Source: Streptomyces parvus
GTDB lineage: Bacteria; Actinomycetota; Actinomycetes; Streptomycetales; Streptomycetaceae
Length of the DNA: 64,000 nt
Assembly (NCBI RefSeq): GCF_032121415.1
Contig: NZ_CP135079.1
Coordinates: 4,650,001-4,714,000, forward strand
Direction: 5' to 3'
The notes below the pieces were generated by a model. It did not search any database. It had not been told where the DNA came from and saw nothing but the letters and a program-made list of their open reading frames with translations. Both the position numbers and the translations under genes were made by a program. Positions 33,803-43,900 of the stretch are shown here, in pieces (the first letter of the stretch is position 1; each line of letters opens with the position of its first letter).

Positions 33803-36649
33803 TTACAGCTCGCCCTTGCGGGTCAGCTGGTTGAAGGCGAGCCACCCCGGCAGCACCGGCAGCCACAGCGTCATCACGCGGTACAGCAGCACCGCGGGCG
33901 CCGCGACCTCCTTCGGCAGCCCGACCGCGATCAGGCCCAGCGTCAGGGCCCCCTCGACCGCACCCATACCGCCCGGCGTCGGGGCGGCCGAGCCGAGGGC
34001 GTTCCCGGCGAGGAAGACCACCGCGATGCTCGCGTAGCTCAGCTGGGGGACGTCCGGCCCGCTGAACGCCCGGATCGAGGCGTCCAGGCAGAGCACGAAC
34101 AGGCCGGTCAGCAGCAGCATGCCGCCGATGCCGGTGAGCAGCTTCTGCGGCCGCTGCACCACGTCCAGCATGCGGGGCACGACCCCGGCGAACAGCGAGC
34201 GCACCCGGGTCACCACGAACTTCCGCAGGAACGGGATCGCCGTCACCACCAGCACCAGCACCGCGACCGTCAGCAGACCCGCGATCACGGTCCGGGACGG
34301 GGTCAGCGAGTCCGGTGTCTTCTCCGTACCCGTGAGATAGCCGAACAGCGCCAGCAGCATGATGTGGGCGCCGAGCCCGAAGAGCTGCGACGCGCCGACG
34401 CTCGCCACCGCGAGACCGGGGCGCACCCCGGCCCGCTGGAGGAAGCGGGTGTTCAGCGCCACGCCCCCGACCGCGGCGGGCGCCACGATCTTCACGAACG
34501 AGCCGGCCACCTGCGCCTGCACGGTCTTCAGGAACGGCACCCGCTCGGGCACGAAGCCCAGCAGGCTCATCGCCGCCGCCACATAGCTCAGCGCCGAGAA
34601 ACCGAGGGCGGCCGCCACCCAGCCCCACTCCGCCTGCTCCACGACCGTCCCGAAGTCGGCCTGGGTGACCTGCGAGATCAGGAAGTACGCGGCGATGGCC
34701 CCGGCGATGAAGCTGAACAGGGTGCGCGGCTTGATCCGCTCCAGACGGACCGGTTCGACCGGGGCCTGTGGGCGGATCAGCAGCACCTGACGGCGGATCT
34801 GGGCGAGCAGATCCTCCTCGCGGGCCTCCTCCAGCGCATCGTCGATGGCGCGCTTCTCGGCCTGCTTCTCGGTGCGCAGCGACTTCCGCTCGGCCTTGGA
34901 CTCGGCCTTGGACCCGGCCGCGGGGCTGCCCGCCGTCTGCTCGGCCTTCGCCTGCTCCGCCCGCGCCTGCTTGGCCGCCTGCGAGGCCTCCACCACCGCC
35001 TCCCGCTCGCGCTGCGAACGCTCGCGGGCGATCCGGCGCAGCGTCGCCCGCGTGGAGCGGCTCAGCGCGATCGGCTGGAGCAGCGGCAGGCAGTCCGCCA
35101 CCGCGTCCGGGCCGAGCACGGCCAGCGCCCCGGCGACCGACCGCTCGGCCCCCACCCGCAGCCCCAGCGTGGTCAGCAGCTGGGCCACGTCCATCCGCAG
35201 CACCAGATCGCCCGCGGCGATCTCGCCGCCGCGCAGATCCGTCACGAACGCCCTGCCGGAACGATCCACCAGGAGCGCGTCGCCGGTCAGCCTGCGGTGC
35301 GCGATCCGCCGCGACTGGAGGGCCTTCACCTGACGCCAGGCGCTGCGCACCAGATCGTCGGTGATCTCCTCGTCCTCCATCTGGTCCAGCGACCGGCCGC
35401 CGATGTGCTCGTAGACCAGCATCACCGCGTCGGGACCCAGCTCGGATGTGGCGATCAGCTTGGGCGCGTTCGCCCCGGCGGCGATCGCCGCGTACGCGAG
35501 CAGCGCCTCCTGCTCCAGCGCCTGGCGCAACGACTGGATCGAGCGCCGCTGGGTGAGCGTACGCAGCGTGATCCGCCGCCAGGTCCGGTAGAAGAACCCC
35601 TGGGCCTGCTGTTCCCGGTCGACGACGGTGACGTCCAGCGGCGGCCCGTCCTCCAGCGTGACCAGATAGCGCCGCCCCCGGTCGCCCTGGTCGGCGTTGT
35701 CCTTGTCCGGGGTGTCCTCGGTGCGCATCGCCGCGACCGGACGGAAGCCCACGTGCCGCAGACCCGCCATCAGGTGCTGGCCGGTGGGGCGGACGTTCGG
35801 CGAGCCGACCGCGTACAGCGTCCCGTACGCCACCGTCCAGCCGATCAGCACGGTGAGGATGATCGAGAACGGGGTGGTGTACCCGCCGACCAGCATCGCG
35901 AACGCGTCGAGCAGCAGCACCACCCACAGCACCACGCGCCAGCGCGGCCGCCGGGCCATCCCGACCGCCGTCATGTACGCGATGACGGGCGCGAGATAGC
36001 CGTGCACCGGGTCGGTCAGGCCGCCGGCCGTCTGCGGCTGGGTCAGCGCGTCCTGGATGGTGCCGGGGGCGGTCCGCGAGACCCAGAGGTCGGTCGCGAG
36101 CGTCACCCCGTGGGCGAGGACGGCGGCGAGCACCCCGTCCGCGATGCGCAGCCCGTCACGTTTGATGAGGCGTTCGATGGCGAAGGCGACCGGGACCAGC
36201 AGCACGGCGATGCTGGACACCAGACCGGCGATCTTGATCAGGAGATCGGGCGCCTGCTCGGTGCCCTTGGAGATGTCGTCCTCGAGGCCGGTGGTGGTGC
36301 CCTGGGCGAAAGCGGCGATCGAGAACAGCACCGCGATCGCGAGCACCCCGATGAGCAGCCGCATCAGGTCGGAGGGGCGGTGCACCCGGGCGGGGAGCAG
36401 CGGCTCGTCCCCCGAGACGCGGTCGGTCAGCGCGGCCTCGGCGGAGGCGAGCGTCGAGCCGGCCAGATGTCCGGTGGTGGACGCCGTGGGGCCGTCGGCA
36501 CGGGACGGCCCGGCGGTGGCGCCGGGCGACGCGGAGGAGTCGGGAGCACTCTGCGGGCGCTCCCCGGCATCGGAGGCGTCCGCCGCCTTCGGTGGCTGCA
36601 CGCCCTGCTCCTTCGTCGCCTCTGGTTCGTCTTCGTGTTCTGGTATCAC
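33803..36649 (-). CDS. Large membrane protein: kinase-like domain fused to UPF0104/YbhN domain
   Basis: The 948-residue protein has a disordered N-terminus (1-90), a first membrane block of about six or seven helices (95-290), a cytoplasmic kinase-like domain (about 320-540), an Ala/Glu/Lys-rich linker (545-615) and a C-terminal membrane block of about eight helices (640-945) of the lysylphosphatidylglycerol-synthase/UPF0104 type. In the kinase-like part VYEHIGGRSLDQM resembles the hinge of aminoglycoside-phosphotransferase-type kinases. The catalytic loop reads HRRLTGDALLV, without the usual Asp, so it may be a pseudokinase. The GTG start is weakly supported. The substrate is unknown; lipid transport or modification is plausible. 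Confidence 0.82.
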   Translation of the reverse strand: MIPEHEDEPEATKEQGVQPPKAADASDAGERPQSAPDSSASPGATAGPSRADGPTASTTGHLAGSTLASAEAALTDRVSGDEPLLPARVHRPSDLMRLLIGVLAIAVLFSIAAFAQGTTTGLEDDISKGTEQAPDLLIKIAGLVSSIAVLLVPVAFAIERLIKRDGLRIADGVLAAVLAHGVTLATDLWVSRTAPGTIQDALTQPQTAGGLTDPVHGYLAPVIAYMTAVGMARRPRWRVVLWVVLLLDAFAMLVGGYTTPFSIILTVLIGWTVAYGTLYAVGSPNVRPTGQHLMAGLRHVGFRPVAAMRTEDTPDKDNADQGDRGRRYLVTLEDGPPLDVTVVDREQQAQGFFYRTWRRITLRTLTQRRSIQSLRQALEQEALLAYAAIAAGANAPKLIATSELGPDAVMLVYEHIGGRSLDQMEDEEITDDLVRSAWRQVKALQSRRIAHRRLTGDALLVDRSGRAFVTDLRGGEIAAGDLVLRMDVAQLLTTLGLRVGAERSVAGALAVLGPDAVADCLPLLQPIALSRSTRATLRRIARERSQREREAVVEASQAAKQARAEQAKAEQTAGSPAAGSKAESKAERKSLRTEKQAEKRAIDDALEEAREEDLLAQIRRQVLLIRPQAPVEPVRLERIKPRTLFSFIAGAIAAYFLISQVTQADFGTVVEQAEWGWVAAALGFSALSYVAAAMSLLGFVPERVPFLKTVQAQVAGSFVKIVAPAAVGGVALNTRFLQRAGVRPGLAVASVGASQLFGLGAHIMLLALFGYLTGTEKTPDSLTPSRTVIAGLLTVAVLVLVVTAIPFLRKFVVTRVRSLFAGVVPRMLDVVQRPQKLLTGIGGMLLLTGLFVLCLDASIRAFSGPDVPQLSYASIAVVFLAGNALGSAAPTPGGMGAVEGALTLGLIAVGLPKEVAAPAVLLYRVMTLWLPVLPGWLAFNQLTRKGEL

Positions 36650-36822
36650 CGGTCACCGCCCGCATGATGGTGGCACGGCCCGTAGACAGAGGGGGGCATC
36701 AGGGTGCATCGCACGGGCGCGGGAAGCGCAACATACGCTCCTTTGCCCCCGCGTGCACGCTGTGTACCCGGACGGGCACCGTTTCGGCCGGGCTGTCGGT
36801 GGCGTACGGCAGGATGGGGCGG

Positions 36823-37317
36823 ATGAGCCAGGACCAGACGGACGGGGGCGGCTCCGGCACCGCTCCGCCCGGAGCCGGACCGCCGGAGTACCCGGAGCTG
36901 CCGGAGTACGCGGAGCGCGTCCTCGACGTGGCCGAGCTGATCCCGCCCGGCCGGGTGATGACGTACGGCGACATCGCGGAGTGGCTGGGCGAGGGCGGCC
37001 CCCGCCAGGTCGGCCGGGTCATGGCGCTGTACGGGTCGGCCGTGCCGTGGTGGCGCGTCGTCCGCGCCGACGGGACGCTGCTCCCCGCCCACGAGCTGCG
37101 GGCGCTGGACCACTACCGTGCGGAGTCCACCCCGCTCCGCGAGGCGTCCCGCCACGCGGAGGGACACATCCCGCGCGTCGACATGCGGCGCGCCCGCTGG
37201 GACGGCGGCGGGCACCCGGGCGGCACGGGCGACGACGGCGCGGGCGGTGCCGGCGGCGACGCGAAGGAGAAGGGCGGTCCGGGCGACGGCGGGCCGGGCG
37301 AGAAAGCTCACACCTGA
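36823..37317 (+). CDS. Alkyltransferase-like (ATL) DNA-repair protein
   Basis: The 164-residue protein has the DNA-binding domain of O6-alkylguanine-DNA methyltransferases (IPPGRVMTYGDIAEWLG, then RQVGRVM) but PWWRV at 75-79 where MGMT has PCHRV, so the alkyl-acceptor Cys is replaced by Trp76. ATL proteins bind O6-alkylguanine and hand it to nucleotide excision repair instead of repairing it directly. The C-terminal 40 residues are Gly-rich and disordered. An ATG at 36814 is an alternative start. CAGGAT lies 7 nt before the chosen ATG. The helicase-nuclease pair downstream makes a repair context. Confidence 0.88.
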   Translation: MSQDQTDGGGSGTAPPGAGPPEYPELPEYAERVLDVAELIPPGRVMTYGDIAEWLGEGGPRQVGRVMALYGSAVPWWRVVRADGTLLPAHELRALDHYRAESTPLREASRHAEGHIPRVDMRRARWDGGGHPGGTGDDGAGGAGGDAKEKGGPGDGGPGEKAHT

Positions 37318-37520
37318 CAGCTTCCGCCATGCGCCCCCGGCAGCAGCGGCCCGACGCGGCCACGTACGTGACGAGGGACGCAGCGCAGCCGCCGCCTCCC
37401 GCGCCACCGCTGGCGTAGCGTCGTCATCGCGCGGCACGCTCCGCCCCTCTCCTCGGGCCGTCCCGACTGCCCCGAACCTGTTCCTCATCACCTGTACACC
37501 CACCAGGACCGGCGATCCAC

Positions 37521-40500
37521 GTGAGTTCCTCCTCCACCCGGCACAGTCCGCGCCGTGAGTCACGGCCGCGGACCACGGGTGCGTACCGACTGGTGCGTAC
37601 TCCGCCGGGATCCGTGGTGCCCCCCCTCCTGGACGCAGGCCAGCGCGCGGTGGTTGATCACCCCGGCGGCCCGCTGCTGGTCCTCGCCGGACCCGGCACC
37701 GGCAAGACCACCACCCTCGTCGAATCCGTCGCGGCCCGGGTGAACCGGGGCGGCGACCCCGCCCGCATCCTCGTCCTCACCTTCAGCCGCAAGGCCGCCG
37801 TCGAACTGCGCGACCGGATGGCGGCCCGCCTCGGGGCGGCCCGGGGTCCGCAGGCCACCACGTTCCACTCGTACTGCTACGCCCTGGTCCGGGCCCACCA
37901 GGACGCCGACCTGTTCGCCGATCCGCTGCGCCTGCTCTCCGGGCCCGAGCAGGACGTCACCGTCCGCGAACTGCTCGCGGGCCAGCTCGACCTGGAGAAG
38001 GAGGGCCTGGCCCAGGTCCGCTGGCCGGACGAGCTGCGCGCCTGCCTGACCACGCGCGGTTTCGCCGACGAGGTGCGCGCCGTGCTGGCCCGCAGCCGTG
38101 AGCTGGGCCTCGGCCCGGACGCGCTGGCCGACTTCGCCCGCCGCACCGGCCGCCCCGACTGGAGTGCGGCGGCCCAGTTCCTCGCCGAGTACCTCGACAT
38201 CCTCGACGCCCAGGGCGTCCTGGACTACGCCGAGCTGGTGCACCGCGCGGTCCTGCTCGCCGAGCGCCCCGAGGTGGCCGCGGAGCTGGCCGGCCGGTAC
38301 GACGCGGTGTACGTCGACGAGTACCAGGACACCGACCCCGCCCAGGTGCGCCTGCTGCACGCGCTGGCCGGGAACCGGGGGCGCGCTCCAAAGCACGCCC
38401 GTGGGCACGGCGAGGGTGAGGGTGGGAACCGGGAGGGCGCGCGCGCCGGGCGGACGTTGATCGCCTTCGGCGACCCCGACCAGTCGATCTACACGTTCCG
38501 GGGTGCCGATGTGAACGGCATCCTCGACTTCCCGGACACCTTCCGCCGGGCGGACGGGACCCCCGCGCCCGTGGGCGTGCTCACCACCTCGCGCCGCTCC
38601 GGGGCCGGACTGCTGGCGGCGACCCGGCTGCTCACCCGCCGGATGCCGTTGAACCGGCTGCCCGCCGACACGGTCCGCGCCCACCGCGAGCTGCACGCCG
38701 TCCGGGACGGCGGCCGCGTCGAGACGTACACCTACCCGACCGCGTCCACGGAGCTGGAGAACATCGCGGACCTGCTGCGCCGCGCCCACCTGGAGGAGGG
38801 GGTTCCGTGGCAGGAGATGGCCGTGCTGGTACGGGCCGGAGGCCGCTCGCTGCCCGCCGTCCGCCGCGCCCTCACCTCCGCCGGCGTTCCCCTGGAGGTC
38901 GACGGCGACGACCTCCCGCTGCGCCACGAACCGGCCGTCGCCCCGCTGCTGACGGCCCTGCGGGCGGTGGCGACGGCAGCGCTGCCCCCACCTTCCCCGG
39001 AGCCGGAGGCGGATCAGGGCGGGAGCGCGGCACCCTCCTGGCTCGACACCGAGACCGCCCTCTCTCTCCTCACCTCCCCGCTCGGCTCCATGGACGCCGC
39101 CGACCTGCGCCGCCTCGGCCGCGCCCTGCGCGACGAGGAGCGCGCCGCCGGGATCCGGGTCCCCGCCCCCTCCGACGAGCTGCTGGCCCGCGCCCTCGCC
39201 GAGCCCGAACGCCTCGTCACCCACGACCCGGCGTACGCCCACGGCGCGCAGCGCCTCGGCGCGCTCCTGCGCCACTCCCGCGAGCTCCTGGAGGGCGGCG
39301 GCACCGCCGAGGAGGCCCTGTGGACCCTGTGGAACGGCACCCCCTGGCCCGGCAGGCTGGAGCGGGCCGCGCTGCGCGGCGGGGCGGGCGGCCGCAACGC
39401 CGACCGCGACCTCGACGCGGTGTGCGCCCTGTTCGACACGGCCGCCCGCGCCGAGGAGCGCACCGGCGGGCGCGGGGCCCTCAACTTCCTGGAAGAGGTC
39501 GACGCCCAGGACATCGCCGCCGACACCCTCTCCCGGCGGACCGCCCGCCCCGACGCCGTACGACTGATGACCGCCCACCGCTCCAAGGGCCTGGAGTGGC
39601 GGCTCGTCGTCGTCGCCGGGGTCCAGGAAGGGCTCTGGCCCGACCTCCGCCGCCGGGGCTCCCTCCTGGAGGCGGACCGGATCGGCCGCGACGGGCTCGC
39701 CGAACCCCTCACGCCCGGCGCCCTCCTCGCCGAGGAGCGCCGCCTCTTCTACGTCGCCGCCACCCGCGCCCGCGAGCGCCTGATCGTCACCGCCGTGAAG
39801 GCCCCCGCCGACGACGGCGACCAGCCCTCCCGCTTCCTCACCGAACTGGGCGTCGAACCCCGCGACGTCACCGGCCGCCCGCGCCGCCCCCTCGCCGTCG
39901 CCGCGCTCGTCGCCGAGCTGCGCGCCACCACCGTCGACCCGGCCGCGTCCGAGGCGCTGCGCGAGGCCGCCGCCCACCGCCTCGCCCGGCTCGCCGCGCT
40001 CGCCGACGACGAGGGGCAGCCGCTGGTGCCCGCGGCCCACCCGTACCGCTGGTGGGGGCTGGAGGAGCCGACCCGCTCCGCCGTCCCGCTGCGCGACCGC
40101 GACCAACCCGTCACCCTCTCCGGCTCCGCCCTGGACCAGCTCGCCAACACCTGCGCCCTCCAGTGGTTCCTGGGCCGCGAGGTGAAGGCCGACGCCCCGG
40201 CGACCGCCGCCCAGGGGTTCGGCAACGTCGTCCACGTCCTCGCCGACGAGGTCGCCTCCGGCCGGACCCCCGCCGACCTGGACGTCCTGATGGAGCGCCT
40301 GGACTCCGTCTGGAACGGCCTCGCTTTCGACGCCCCCTGGAAGTCCGAGCAGGAGAAGGAGCACGCCCGCGCCGCCCTGGAACGCTTCCTCAACTGGCAC
40401 GTCCTGGACCGGGGCGGCCGGACCCCCACCGCGAGCGAGCACGACTTCGACGTGACGCTGGAGGCGGGGGAGTACGCCGTCCGCATCCGGGGCTCCATGG

Positions 40501-40910
40501 ACCGGGTCGAGCGGGACGCCGAGGGCCGGGCGTACGTCGTCGACTTCAAGACCGGCAAGGGCACCCCCACCAAGGACGAGGTCGCCGCCCACCCCCAGCT
40601 CGCCGTCTACCAGCTCGCCGTCCGCGAGGGCGCGGTCGACGAGGTCTTCGACGGCACCCGCCCGGAGCCGGGCGGCGCCGAACTGGTCCAGCTCCGTCAG
40701 CCCGCCCCCAAGAAGGAGGGCGGCGACGCCTTCCCCAAGGTCCAGGCCCAGGAACCGCCTGCGGGGGAGTGGGTCTCCGATCTGCTCGCCACCGCCGCCG
40801 GGAAGGTCCTGGACGAACGGTTCACGCCCACCACCGGAACCCACTGCTCCCACTGCACCTTCCGGTCCTCGTGCAGCGCACAGCCGGAGGGACGCCAGGT
40901 GGTGGAGTAG
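37521..40910 (+). CDS. adnA: AdnAB helicase-nuclease subunit with Fe-S nuclease domain (AdnA-like)
   Basis: AdnAB is the actinobacterial machine that resects DNA double-strand breaks, as RecBCD or AddAB do elsewhere. The 1129-residue product has a UvrD-type motor with Walker A GPGTGKTT at 57-64, VYVDEYQDTD (motif II) and MTAHRSKGLEW. A RecB-like nuclease domain follows (GSMDRVE, VVDFKTGKG, HPQLAVYQ). Cys878, 1109, 1112 and 1118 form the spaced C and CSHC-x5-C pattern of an Fe-S nuclease as in AddB. I assigned AdnA from gene order and this cluster; the A/B names could be reversed. The GTG start has only AGGA about 12 nt away. Confidence 0.88.
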   Translation: MSSSSTRHSPRRESRPRTTGAYRLVRTPPGSVVPPLLDAGQRAVVDHPGGPLLVLAGPGTGKTTTLVESVAARVNRGGDPARILVLTFSRKAAVELRDRMAARLGAARGPQATTFHSYCYALVRAHQDADLFADPLRLLSGPEQDVTVRELLAGQLDLEKEGLAQVRWPDELRACLTTRGFADEVRAVLARSRELGLGPDALADFARRTGRPDWSAAAQFLAEYLDILDAQGVLDYAELVHRAVLLAERPEVAAELAGRYDAVYVDEYQDTDPAQVRLLHALAGNRGRAPKHARGHGEGEGGNREGARAGRTLIAFGDPDQSIYTFRGADVNGILDFPDTFRRADGTPAPVGVLTTSRRSGAGLLAATRLLTRRMPLNRLPADTVRAHRELHAVRDGGRVETYTYPTASTELENIADLLRRAHLEEGVPWQEMAVLVRAGGRSLPAVRRALTSAGVPLEVDGDDLPLRHEPAVAPLLTALRAVATAALPPPSPEPEADQGGSAAPSWLDTETALSLLTSPLGSMDAADLRRLGRALRDEERAAGIRVPAPSDELLARALAEPERLVTHDPAYAHGAQRLGALLRHSRELLEGGGTAEEALWTLWNGTPWPGRLERAALRGGAGGRNADRDLDAVCALFDTAARAEERTGGRGALNFLEEVDAQDIAADTLSRRTARPDAVRLMTAHRSKGLEWRLVVVAGVQEGLWPDLRRRGSLLEADRIGRDGLAEPLTPGALLAEERRLFYVAATRARERLIVTAVKAPADDGDQPSRFLTELGVEPRDVTGRPRRPLAVAALVAELRATTVDPAASEALREAAAHRLARLAALADDEGQPLVPAAHPYRWWGLEEPTRSAVPLRDRDQPVTLSGSALDQLANTCALQWFLGREVKADAPATAAQGFGNVVHVLADEVASGRTPADLDVLMERLDSVWNGLAFDAPWKSEQEKEHARAALERFLNWHVLDRGGRTPTASEHDFDVTLEAGEYAVRIRGSMDRVERDAEGRAYVVDFKTGKGTPTKDEVAAHPQLAVYQLAVREGAVDEVFDGTRPEPGGAELVQLRQPAPKKEGGDAFPKVQAQEPPAGEWVSDLLATAAGKVLDERFTPTTGTHCSHCTFRSSCSAQPEGRQVVE

Positions 40911-40965
40911 CCGCCCGCGTCCGGTGCGGGCCGGGTTGTCGGCGGTCCCGGTTACCGTTGTCCGG

Positions 40966-43900
40966 GTGTCCCCACGCATCACCGATCCCGAGCAGCTCAA
41001 GGAGCTCCTCGGGATTCCGTTCACCCCGGAGCAGACGGCCTGCATCATCGCGCCGCCCGCCCCGCAGGTGATCGTGGCCGGAGCCGGGTCGGGCAAGACC
41101 ACGGTGATGGCCGCCCGCGTGGTCTGGCTGGTGGGCACCGGACAGGTCGCGCCCGAGCAGGTCCTCGGCCTCACCTTCACCAACAAGGCGGCGGGCGAGC
41201 TGGCCGAGCGCGTCCGCAAGGCGCTGATCGCCGCCGGGGTCACCGACCCCGACGTCATCGACCCGGACAACCCCCCGGGCGAGCCCACCATCTCCACCTA
41301 CCACGCGTTCGCCGGCCGCCTCCTCACCGAGCACGGCCTGCGCATCGGCCTGGAGCCCTCCACCCGCCTCCTCGCCGACGCCACCCGCTACCAGCTGGCG
41401 GCGAAGGTGCTGCGCGAGGCCCCGGGCCCGTATCCGACGCTCACCCGGTCCTTCTCCACCCTGGTCAGCGATCTGCTCGCGCTCGACGGGGAGCTGTCCG
41501 AACACCTCGTACGGCCGGGGACGCTGGAGACGTACGACACCGAACTGCTGCGGGAGCTGGCCACCGCCAAGCTCAGCAACGCCGACCTGCGCAAGATCCC
41601 CGAGGCCGCCGAGGCCCGCCGCTCGCTCCTCGGCCTCACCGAGCGCTACCGGGCCGCCAAGCGCAGCCGGGACCTGCTGGACTTCGGCGACCAGATCGCG
41701 CTGTCCGCCGAGCTGGCCCTGACCCGGCCGGAGGTCGGCAGGATCCTGCGGGAGGAGTTCCGGGTCGTCCTCCTCGACGAGTACCAGGACACGTCGGTGG
41801 CCCAGCGGCTGCTGCTCTCGGCGCTGTTCGGCAGTGGTACGGAGTCCGGAGCGGGCGGCCACGCGGTGACCGCCGTGGGCGACCCCTGCCAGGCGATCTA
41901 CGGCTGGCGCGGCGCGTCCGTCGCCAACCTCGACGACTTCCCCGAGCACTTCCCGCACGCCGACGGCACCCCCGCCACCCGCTACAGCCTCAGCGAGAAC
42001 CGGCGCAGCGGCGGCCGTCTCCTCCAGCTCGCCAACGGCCTCGCCGCCCCGCTGCGCGCGATGCACGAGGGGGTCGAGGCGCTGCGCCCCGCGCCGGGCG
42101 CCGAGCGCGACGGCGTGGTCCGCTGCGCCCTCCTCCGTACGCACACCGAGGAGATCGACTGGCTCGCAGACTCCCTCGCCCACCTCGTGCGCACCGGCAC
42201 CCCGCCCGGCGAGATCGCCGTCCTGTGCCGTACCGCCGGGGACTTCCCCGAGATCCAGGCGGCCCTGGTCGCCCGGGACATCCCGGTCGAGGTCGTCGGC
42301 CTCGCCGGACTGCTCCACCTGCCCGAGGTCGCGGACCTGGTCGCCGTCTGCGAGGTCCTCCAGGACCCGGGGGCCAACGCCTCGCTGGTCCGCCTCCTGA
42401 CCGGACCGCGCTGGCGCATCGGCCCCCGCGACCTCGCGCTCCTCGGCCGCCGCGCCCGCCTCCTGGTGCACCGGGCCGGCCACGCGGGCGACGCCGACGC
42501 GGACCAGCGGCTCGCGGAGGCCGTCGAGGGCACGGACCCGGCCGAGGTGATATCGCTCGCGGACGCGCTGGACACCTTCCTGATCGCGGGGGACGCGGCC
42601 GACGACGGGCTGCCCTTCTCCGCCGAGGCCCGCGTCCGCTTCGCCCGTCTCGCCCGGGAGCTGCGCGACCTGCGCCGCTCGCTCGCGGACCCACTGATGG
42701 ATGTGCTCCACCGGGTCCTGGCCGCCACCGGTCTGGAGGTCGAGCTGTCCGCGTCCCCGCGGGCGCTGGCCGCCCGCCGCCGCGAGACCCTCGCCAACTT
42801 CCTGGACACAGCCGTCCGGTTCGCCTCGCTGGACGGCGAGGCGTCGCTGCTCGCCTTCCTCGGCTTCCTGCGGACCGCCGCGCAGTACGAGAAGGGGCTC
42901 GACAACGCGCTGCCCGGCGGCGAGAACACCGTCAAGGTGCTGACCGCCCACAAGTCCAAGGGCCTGGAGTGGGACGTCGTCGCCGTCCCCGGGCTGGTCA
43001 CCGGCCAGTTCCCCAGCGGCCAGTCCCGGGACGCCTGGACCGCCCAGGCCAAGGTGCTCCCGCACGCCCTGCGCGGCGACGCCGCGACGCTCCCGGCTCT
43101 GGAAACGTACGACGCCAAGGGGATCAAGGCGTTCAAGGAGGAGATGAAGGAGCACCAGCACACGGAGGAACTGCGCCTCGGCTACGTCACCTTCACCCGC
43201 CCCCGCTCCCTCCTCCTCGGCTCCGGCCACTGGTGGGGCCCGTCCCAGAAGCGGACACGCGGCCCGTCCGCCTTCCTGGAGGCGCTGTACGAGCACTGCG
43301 CCGCGGGCCACGGCGAGATCGAGGCGTGGGTGGACGAGCCCGCCGAGGACGAGGAGAACCCGGCCCTCGCGGAGCGCGACGCCGACCTGGCCTGGCCGCT
43401 CCCGCTCGACGCCGACGCCCTGGCCCGCCGCCGCGCCGCCCGCGACACGGTGCTGGCCCACCTGGAGCGCATGGCCGTCCAGGGGGAGAAGCGGGCGACG
43501 GCGTACGGGCCCGACCCCCGTGACGTACCGGCGTTCGAGGACGACGTACCGCTTCACGAGGGCGCGTTCGACGACGTACCGCCCGACGAGGACTGGGACT
43601 GGGACGCGCTTCCCGCCGAACGCCCCCCGGAGACCGCCCCGGACACGGCGGACACGACCCCGCACACCGAGCCCGCCCCGCACATCCCGGCCGCCCGCCA
43701 CCCGCGGGAGGACCCCAAGGAGCGGCCGGCCCCGGAAGACCCGGCCGACCGGCTCACCCCCGAGGAGGCCCGCACCCTCGCCTCCTGGGACCGGGACCTG
43801 GACTCCCTCGCCGGAGAGCTGCGCCGCGCCCGCGCCACCGTGCGCGAGGTGGTCATCCCCGCCGCCCTCTCCGCCACCCAGCTGCTCCGCCTCGCCGAGG

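Noticed and set aside
32010..35927. Open frame joining the TAP-like lipoprotein to 770 upstream codons.
   Set aside because: The upstream part overlaps the UPF0104 gene in another frame; the lipoprotein signal peptide gives the true start at 33602.
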